Assembly: GCF_037975245.1 (NCBI RefSeq)
Contig: NC_092571.1
Location: 14,071,417 to 14,135,416, forward strand
Origin: Apostichopus japonicus
Lineage: Eukaryota; Echinodermata; Holothuroidea; Aspidochirotida; Stichopodidae
Reading direction: 5' to 3'
Length of the DNA stretch: 64,000 nt
Shown here in pieces: positions 57,673-64,000 of this stretch. A program made the position numbers and the translations under genes. How positions within the stretch are numbered: position 1 is the first letter of the stretch; each line of letters begins with the position of its first letter. Below the pieces are notes generated by a model. The model saw only the letters and a list, made by a program, of their open reading frames with translations. It made no database searches and had not been told where the DNA came from.

Positions 57673-59990
57673 CATGAAGTCCCTTGGACAAATATTTCAA
57701 AGTTAAATAAAGGTAGTCGTCATGTACCCAACAAGTACCTGATATTTGTGAACGATAGGTAACACCCTCTGCCTGTCATTGGCCAATATTATTGATATAT
57801 ATGTGTTTCAAGGTCTCTCAGTTGTTTATGGATAAAGGTAGTGAACAAATTATACTGCATGTTTAACAATATCTAATGAATGTCTTTTAATAAAGGGATC
57901 GATATTATTTCTTTCTTTGTGTTCTTTATACTTTTTAATCATCGGGTAACACGTATAAACTGTTTGTTATGTGAAACAATCTCTCCCTAATTTATTTAAC
58001 ATGAGCCACTTCTTCCAGAGTTCTTACTCCGTTACAACAATCTTATTTTCAAAGTTGGTGAGCCCTTTCACTTTCTCTCAAATATGGTTTCTTTTGAGAT
58101 GTTCTCATGATATATTAAATTATTTATTGATGCAGATCCATGATTTTTGGAAGGAAATGGATGAGGTCCTTGGGTTGTTGAACCTGCCTCCAAAGAAAGA
58201 GGTGGGCAGTATCCTTTTGTAATATGGTGCAATCTGTGGCAATTTACACTACAAATTAAGCCTAAAATTATGTCCAAGGAAAATAGTGCTAAGGAATACT
58301 TTTGAATTTTATGTGAGGTTCAAATAGGGAAGTGGCGCGCACCTCCACTCATATATCAGCACCTGTTAATGTACTGATAACTTTGTCTTTAGGCCTCGAG
58401 ATAAATTTTAGGAACTCATCAAAAGTTCTTGAGTCATAATCAAGCTCACAAACTTTCACCGATCCCGGATATGTATGATGAATCCCGAGAAGTCAAAGAA
58501 GCAATTGATAGATCGATGGGCAGTTTTAAATGTTTTTAAATGGTCATGATTAAATGTTTCTAGATGAAACACAACTAGATTTCTGTAAGTATGTATATAT
58601 AGTGTTTTTTTCTTCACATCCGTTTTTTTTTTGTATACAAAAGGGATGGCTGCATCTGTGACAGAGTAATGATATACACAAAATGGATACAGCAAAAGCC
58701 GCACATTGCGAGTAATTATTGCATGCGCTGTTTGCGTGTCGGCTTTCCTCGTTCCATCCTAGGCTTGTTTTACGTGTATGTAGGAAAGATAATATGAAGA
58801 CTTATTCTGCTTCCGGGCTTTATTTTTTATTTCAAAGCACAGTCAGCTTTAAGAATCTATCACATGGGAGATGGGAGAGTTAGAAGAAGAAAAAAGTCAT
58901 AAATAAACAATATCTATTTACATACTTTAATGTGTTGAAAATTAGCCTTTTCATTAAAATATGATATTTGACACATTTCTTATCTTCTTGTTGAGGATTT
59001 CAAACTTAATAATTTTTTAAATTGTTATCATTATGAGGAATATAACAAACAAGTATACTTGAAATAAAAGGAAAACAATAGAGTCAAATATTTGCCTTAT
59101 ATTAATTATTATACCACTTAATGTTACAGTAATTTACTTTGAGAACTGTACGCCTGGCTTAAATTTATACACGAATACATACTCGATTAATATTCGACAT
59201 CTTCACCGATTTGAGCTTACACATAGTCTTAAAATATTTTCATTTCTTGACATTATGTCTAACAAATCACCTAAACTAAATGCAAGTTTAGCGGTTATAA
59301 ATTCTAGTTGACTTTCTGTACTAAGATAGCTAACATTTATTTCCTTGTTTTCCTTATAGAATGGAAAGTGGTACTACTATAAAGCACCATTAAATTACTT
59401 CTCCTGGGGGTTAACACTTACATTTAATGCTTGGAGTACTTTTAATATTTTTATGATAGGTGTTTCGAATAATGCATATGACACAACATTACTTGAGGTG
59501 TCATAAATTCTTGCTCAAGAACAATAGACTATTCACACTTAAGTGGGTTTTCACTTTCCTCTCCGTTAATGAATGATGATTACCATACATACACATATCA
59601 TTTGATACGAGTTCATTGTATAACCTACCTTGAGTAAACGTTTGATCTTTTACAACAGTTAACGGAGACCCACAATATGACAATGATGTAAGGCAATACA
59701 CGATTTACAGTACACAACTTTATATTGTGTCTTACAAATCGTACTGCCAATGTTCACAAGGTGATAGTCACATCCAAGCCCCCCTCATTTTATTTACTTT
59801 TACTCTAGATGATGACTGCTGATAAATGTCCATATATACTCAGTAAACTAATAGTAAAATAATATTAACTTTAATTGATCGTATAATAGTGGACCCAAGT
59901 AGATCCCGCAAAAATTAAGCCGCCTTTCTATTATAAGTTTTCCTAGACGAAGATTGTTTTTTAATATTTAACTTCATAATATCAATGTTA
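57673..59990. other. Non-coding duplicated sequence, segment C
   Basis: Collinear with segments A and B as noted for copy C. No exon is supported. Confidence 0.6.
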
Positions 59991-61159
59991 TATACAGTTT
60001 TCAGTTCCGCCGATTTGACTACTCTGCCTCAATTAACTCCATGATCCATCAGTAAAAGCACGACAGGTATGTCTCCGGTGTGGTATAGATGTATTGATAT
60101 GAACATTTATCTGAAAATACAAATCATGTCCCACAACCGAAAACTGATTTGATAGTTGAAGATACAATTCCATTCATTATTCTCAGGAAAAGTCATAATC
60201 AGAAACATTTCGACGTGTAAATCAAAATGATGGGAAATATCCGTATTAAACGTTTCCCGTTCAATGGATCTTTAAGTGTCGTGTTCCAGTTTAAGACATA
60301 GATTTGAAGGAAAAAAATCATACTTAGGTTCTTGGATAACGATAAAAACCATGATCGCATACAACATTCCATTTTACAAGCAAAGTTAGGTATGTGCCCT
60401 GGGTATCTCGGTGACGTTCAAATTAAATATTTATATTAAATGGAATTTTAATTTATGATGGAAATACCAAAATCATGAATGTAAGAATTATTATCGTCGT
60501 CTGTGTATCTACTTGGAATAAATAACCTTGAATCCAGTACACATATCGCAAAGAAGAACATCCCATTGTACACAAAAGTACAGACAGAAGCTCAGTGACG
60601 CTCCACTCTAATCTAAGTACATATATGATATAAAGAGAGAAGGCACAATCACATCCTATCGAAATCACATGGATACCCAACAAGTTCATCTGATAGTTGA
60701 TCCAGCTTGATAATAAAAATCACAATCGTTAGCTGAAAACTTATGAAGAATCAAATAGACAATGTAAAATCACTATTTTGGCAAGATTTCAGTCTCAGTG
60801 GTTCCAGCAGACGTTTCCTGCAATGTAGCGTTCAAGTTCAAATGTAGCATTGAACAACCTCATCCTTTAAGTGCATAACATAAGCTACATGTGAGTACTC
60901 TAATTGTAATAAAGAACGATCCGTAAGGAAAAGTAATGGCAGATATATCTCCGGTGTGGTACATATTTTTCATGTGAAAAGTCACACCCCACAGCAGTCT
61001 TTTCGTATGATAGTTGGACAATCTTGAAAAGTCCATTCATTGCCCTCGAGAAAAGACGTTATCAGGAACATTTTGATAAATAATCCAGGAAGAAGAGAAG
61101 ACTCCATATTGAATTATGCCGATGTACAAAAATCTTCCATTGCTTTTACGCGCTGTATG

Positions 61160-61390
61160 TTAGCTACAACAGATTGATGTTGTAGTGTCGCGTTCCTGTA
61201 GAAGGTTTAGGGCTGGAAAACCTCCTTGTGAGTATCTACTTGAAATAAATAACGATTGAATCCAGTATCCCATATCTGAAAGAGTATCCCATCGTACACA
61301 AAAGTACGGACAGATATGTCTCCGGTGTGGCATAGCTCCATTCCACTCAAATCTAAGTACAGGTTGACCTGATAGTTGATCCACCATCAC
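61160..61390 (-). pseudogene. Ig V-like exon relic in array C
   Basis: LRFEWNGAMPHRRHICPYF then, in shifted frames, counterparts of NRYLFQV and of the end of the domain. It is the closest relative of the relic at 18126-18311. A few bases lost after the HTGE region mark the frame change. Confidence 0.68.
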
Positions 61391-62849
61391 AATAAAACAA
61401 ACATCAATCAGTTCAGCAAAATGACATTACGAAACATTACAATAAAGGAAACAGAAAATGTAAAATCGCTACGTTGGAAGAATTCAGCTCAATAAATATT
61501 CGTTAACTATGTTGCCGCAAGTCTGTTCTAAGATGGCGAATCTCAGCTAAAAATTAGGATTGAACTACCTACATGCTGCAATCAATGTATCCGTGCTCTA
61601 CATTAAAAGAATATTCAATTGTAAACATAAGTACGGACAAATATATCTCCGTCGTAAGACATCTCGCTGCCGTTGAATTCTGAAGTAAGTACTCTATAAT
61701 ATTTATATGAAAAGGAAAACCATACCTATAACTAAAGAATAAACTGTTGATCTGATAGTTGGTCCTCTTTGACATTAAAAATACGATCAGTTCCCTGGTA
61801 AATCCCGTTGGCAAGAACTTACTTAGAAAGAAACAAGTAAAAATGTAAAATCTGTTCATTATAACATCTTAGTTTAATAAACTTCAACTGAAGAGGGAGA
61901 CAGAAAACGTAAAATATTCATATAAAAATACTTCAATGAATCATCAACTGCCTTTATTTTGGGCGTTTATAGAAGAGAAGCAATTTCTAATCGCACATTT
62001 AGTGTGTAAAAGTAAGTTGGTCTGACGTTTCGATCCTAGCAGGATCTTCTTCAAAGGCTAAAATATAGGATTGCATATTTAGGATTGAAAACAAATCATG
62101 AAAGTACGATGGATAATCCAATGTGAGTATTCTACTTGGACTGTTTAACGCTTGAATCTATAATACATATCCAAAACAGCTGATTGTTACGGTCAGATTT
62201 ATCTCCATTGTGAGTCGCTATCCATGAGTTTCAAAACATATCGAAGTACTATATTATACGTTTATGGAAGAAACATCTGTAAAGACATCCCATTGCTCAC
62301 AATGTACGGAAAGATATGTCTCCGGTGTGACACATCTCGTAGAATTATATCTGTATGAAAAGGAAATAATTTGGAAAGGCAGACTCATATTCTAAAGTCA
62401 GACAACAAATTCTTAGTATGGCCTGTTACAACAAAAATCACAATCAGTATACGGAAGGTTTTGCTAGGAACATTACGAAAAGGAAGCCAGAAAATATCCA
62501 TATTGAAATATTTCCATTAGATGAATCATCAACTCCGTTCACGTTGTGCGCTAATAACAGAGATTTAAGACGTACAGAGATGACTCCGGCATGACAGGTC
62601 GGTTACTAAATGATATTTTATGAAGAGAAAACACTTGGAAAGGCCAAAAATTGCTGATGTTTAGTTTGGCCATTTACAACAAAAATCACAATCAACATGC
62701 GGAAAAGTTTGCCAGCAGGAACATAACGAAGAGGAAGACAGAAAAGGTAAAATATCAATATTAAACTATTTCAGATCGATAAATCATCAACTGCGTTCAT
62801 GTTGTGCGTTAATAACAGATTTAATTTTGTTGTCTCGATTTCCGCATGT

Positions 62850-63101
62850 TTAGAATTTAAAACAAATCATGAAAGTCCGATTGATAATATCCGTGGGAGT
62901 ATCTACTTGGAATACATAACTATTGAAGCTATGATCCATATCGAAAGAAGTACGAACAGATATGTAGCCGCTCTGTGATTTCTCGGTGAGGTTCAACGCA
63001 AATCTAAGTACTATATAATACTTATATATTACATATATAGAAAGACTGAGCCACACAATAGAAAGACACGCGAATGACACTATGTTGATCTCATAGTCCA
63101 T
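62850..63101 (-). pseudogene. Ig V-like exon relic in array C
   Basis: ALNLTEKSQSGYISVRTSF followed by NSYVFQVDTPTDI keeps most of the first half of a V-like domain in one frame. It then stops before the DAGTY region. It matches the relics at about 19380 and 46110. Confidence 0.7.
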
Positions 63102-63344
63102 ATTGACAATAAAAATTCAAATCAATACCCTCTCGATTAATACATATTGTTATTATGAGCATTCCTAAGAAAAAAAACATGAATATTGCTAATCTCCATT
63201 AAGACAGATTCCAGTTCTATCTATCTTCGAGTCCTTTTTACGCTTGGCCTTGATGGTCACACAAATTATTGTTGCAGTGCTACATTCCTGTTGAAGGGTG
63301 TGGATTGGGAAAACCCCAAAACCATGACAGTGTAATTGATAATC

Positions 63345-63596
63345 TCAGTGTGAGTATCTATAAAATAAATACAGATTTGATTCATTATCCCATTGTATTT
63401 TTTTCAGTATGGACATATGTCTCTGGTTTGACACAGCTCGGTGACTTTTTTGAAAATGAAATATCCACCAGATAATCATGGCTGGTACAGCAAGTACAGT
63501 TATGAGTATCGGCTGGAATATCGGGAAGGCAAAGCTATATCCTACAATCGAATAAGCACAGGTTGACCTGATAGCCGGTACATCTTGACAATACAA
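63345..63596 (-). pseudogene. Ig V-like exon relic in array C (leader and start)
   Basis: MYCQDVPAIRSTCAYSIVGY followed by SFAFPIF corresponds to FYCQDGPAIRSTDCYSVVGC then DFAFRDI of the intact exon at 50589-51378. A frame change follows, and the rest of the V domain reads only in pieces. It matches the relic near 19640-19882. Confidence 0.7.
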
Positions 63597-64000
63597 TACA
63601 AATCAGGGAAATGACGCTAATAGGAACATTAAGAAGAATGAAACAGAAAAGGCAAAAAGGCACTACTTTTGCAAGATTTTAGTTCAAAAAATCTTGAAAT
63701 ACGTTTATTTTTAGCAATGTCGATTCCAGTTGAAGATTATGAATGAAAACCCCAAATATGATGAATAATTTCCGTTTGTGTACTTTACTTGAAATAACTA
63801 GCTATTGAATCTATTAGAGATTGTGTCTCAAAGGTAAGTACTATTTAATAATAGTATGGAATGAAATATCTAGCAAGCCATATATCCTCCACCCAAAAAA
63901 CAAACTGATTTCGCTAACAAGGTCATTTTTTAAGAACAAGACCCTAGATGGAAGTATGATAGATGAGCTCCGCTCCAAATCGCATAAAACAACATTGCAT

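Larger units (their letters stand above)
59990..63960 (-). pseudogene. Tandem array C of decayed Ig V-like exons
   Basis: About eleven relics have HTGE-region landmarks near 60070, 60390, 60590, 60950, 61315, 61645, 62200, 62315, 62585, 62965 and 63415, plus a final one near 63810. They keep the leader (DCDF and CQDVPAIRS near 63580), NRYLFQV-type strands and the 5' flank 'gcgttaac' variants. All have stops or frameshifts. C holds more units than A or B, including doublets (62200 with 62585, and 62315), so array length has changed since the segmental duplications. Confidence 0.75.
56721..64000. repeat. Segmental duplication, copy C (partial)
   Basis: 57.70-57.96 kb matches 3.2-3.46, 13.0-13.36 and 39.72-39.88 kb. 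57.99-58.26 kb matches 8.64, 13.79 and 39.90 kb. 58.3-58.75 kb matches 14.09 and 40.27 kb. 59.9-63.9 kb holds the third V-relic array. The window ends before any transmembrane exon. Confidence 0.75.

Overview
The window looks like an AT-rich chromosomal stretch from an animal, most likely a marine invertebrate deuterostome such as an echinoderm. The reasons are spliced genes with GT-AG introns, an APE-type LINE with a three-zinc-knuckle ORF1 of Tx1-like character, a tRNA-derived SINE with the widespread 'GTCCTTGGGCA' core, an immunoglobulin-superfamily gene family, and a SAMD3-like gene. The taxon is an inference. Nothing bacterial or viral in organisation is present.

Layout. The window consists mainly of three diverged, minus-strand copies of one large tandem segment: A (about 0.2-29.1 kb), B (about 36.0-56.7 kb) and C (about 56.7 kb to the end, cut by the window). 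Each copy carries, in order, non-coding sequence, a tandem array of decayed Ig V-like exon relics (17.7-20.6 kb, 44.5-46.7 kb, 60.0-63.9 kb), and then, in A and B, an 85-nt transmembrane exon (21361-21445, 47481-47565) and a set of Ig exons. In B two Ig exons (50589-51378 and 53665-54499) are open from signal peptide to splice donor. Both end in phase 1, the phase in which the transmembrane exon starts, so B can encode type I membrane receptors. The A copies are broken.

Between A and B lies a 6.7-kb segment (29257-35975) bounded by imperfect CACT... terminal inverted repeats with clustered GAACC subterminal repeats and a possible 2-bp TG target duplication. It contains a plus-strand, multi-exon SAMD3-like gene. 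This is the strongest candidate for an unusual system: a CACTA/EnSpm-like element carrying a SAMD3-like gene.

Mobile elements. One nearly complete LINE (3466-8444, 9-bp target duplication, ORF1 intact, ORF2 broken by one apparent 1-nt frameshift) is accompanied by about a dozen truncated or rearranged copies. Four copies of a roughly 170-190-bp SINE with a U2-snRNA-derived head are present. Comparison of segments A and B shows two of them inserted independently at different points of the same duplicated sequence. Also present are a tRNA-derived SINE, a remnant of an LTR-retrotransposon gag, a possible LTR, and several simple and tandem repeats.

Limits: exon borders were read by eye. Identity of distant families rests on motif recognition, not on a search. 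Several 1-nt phase breaks could be assembly errors in short homopolymers rather than real mutations.
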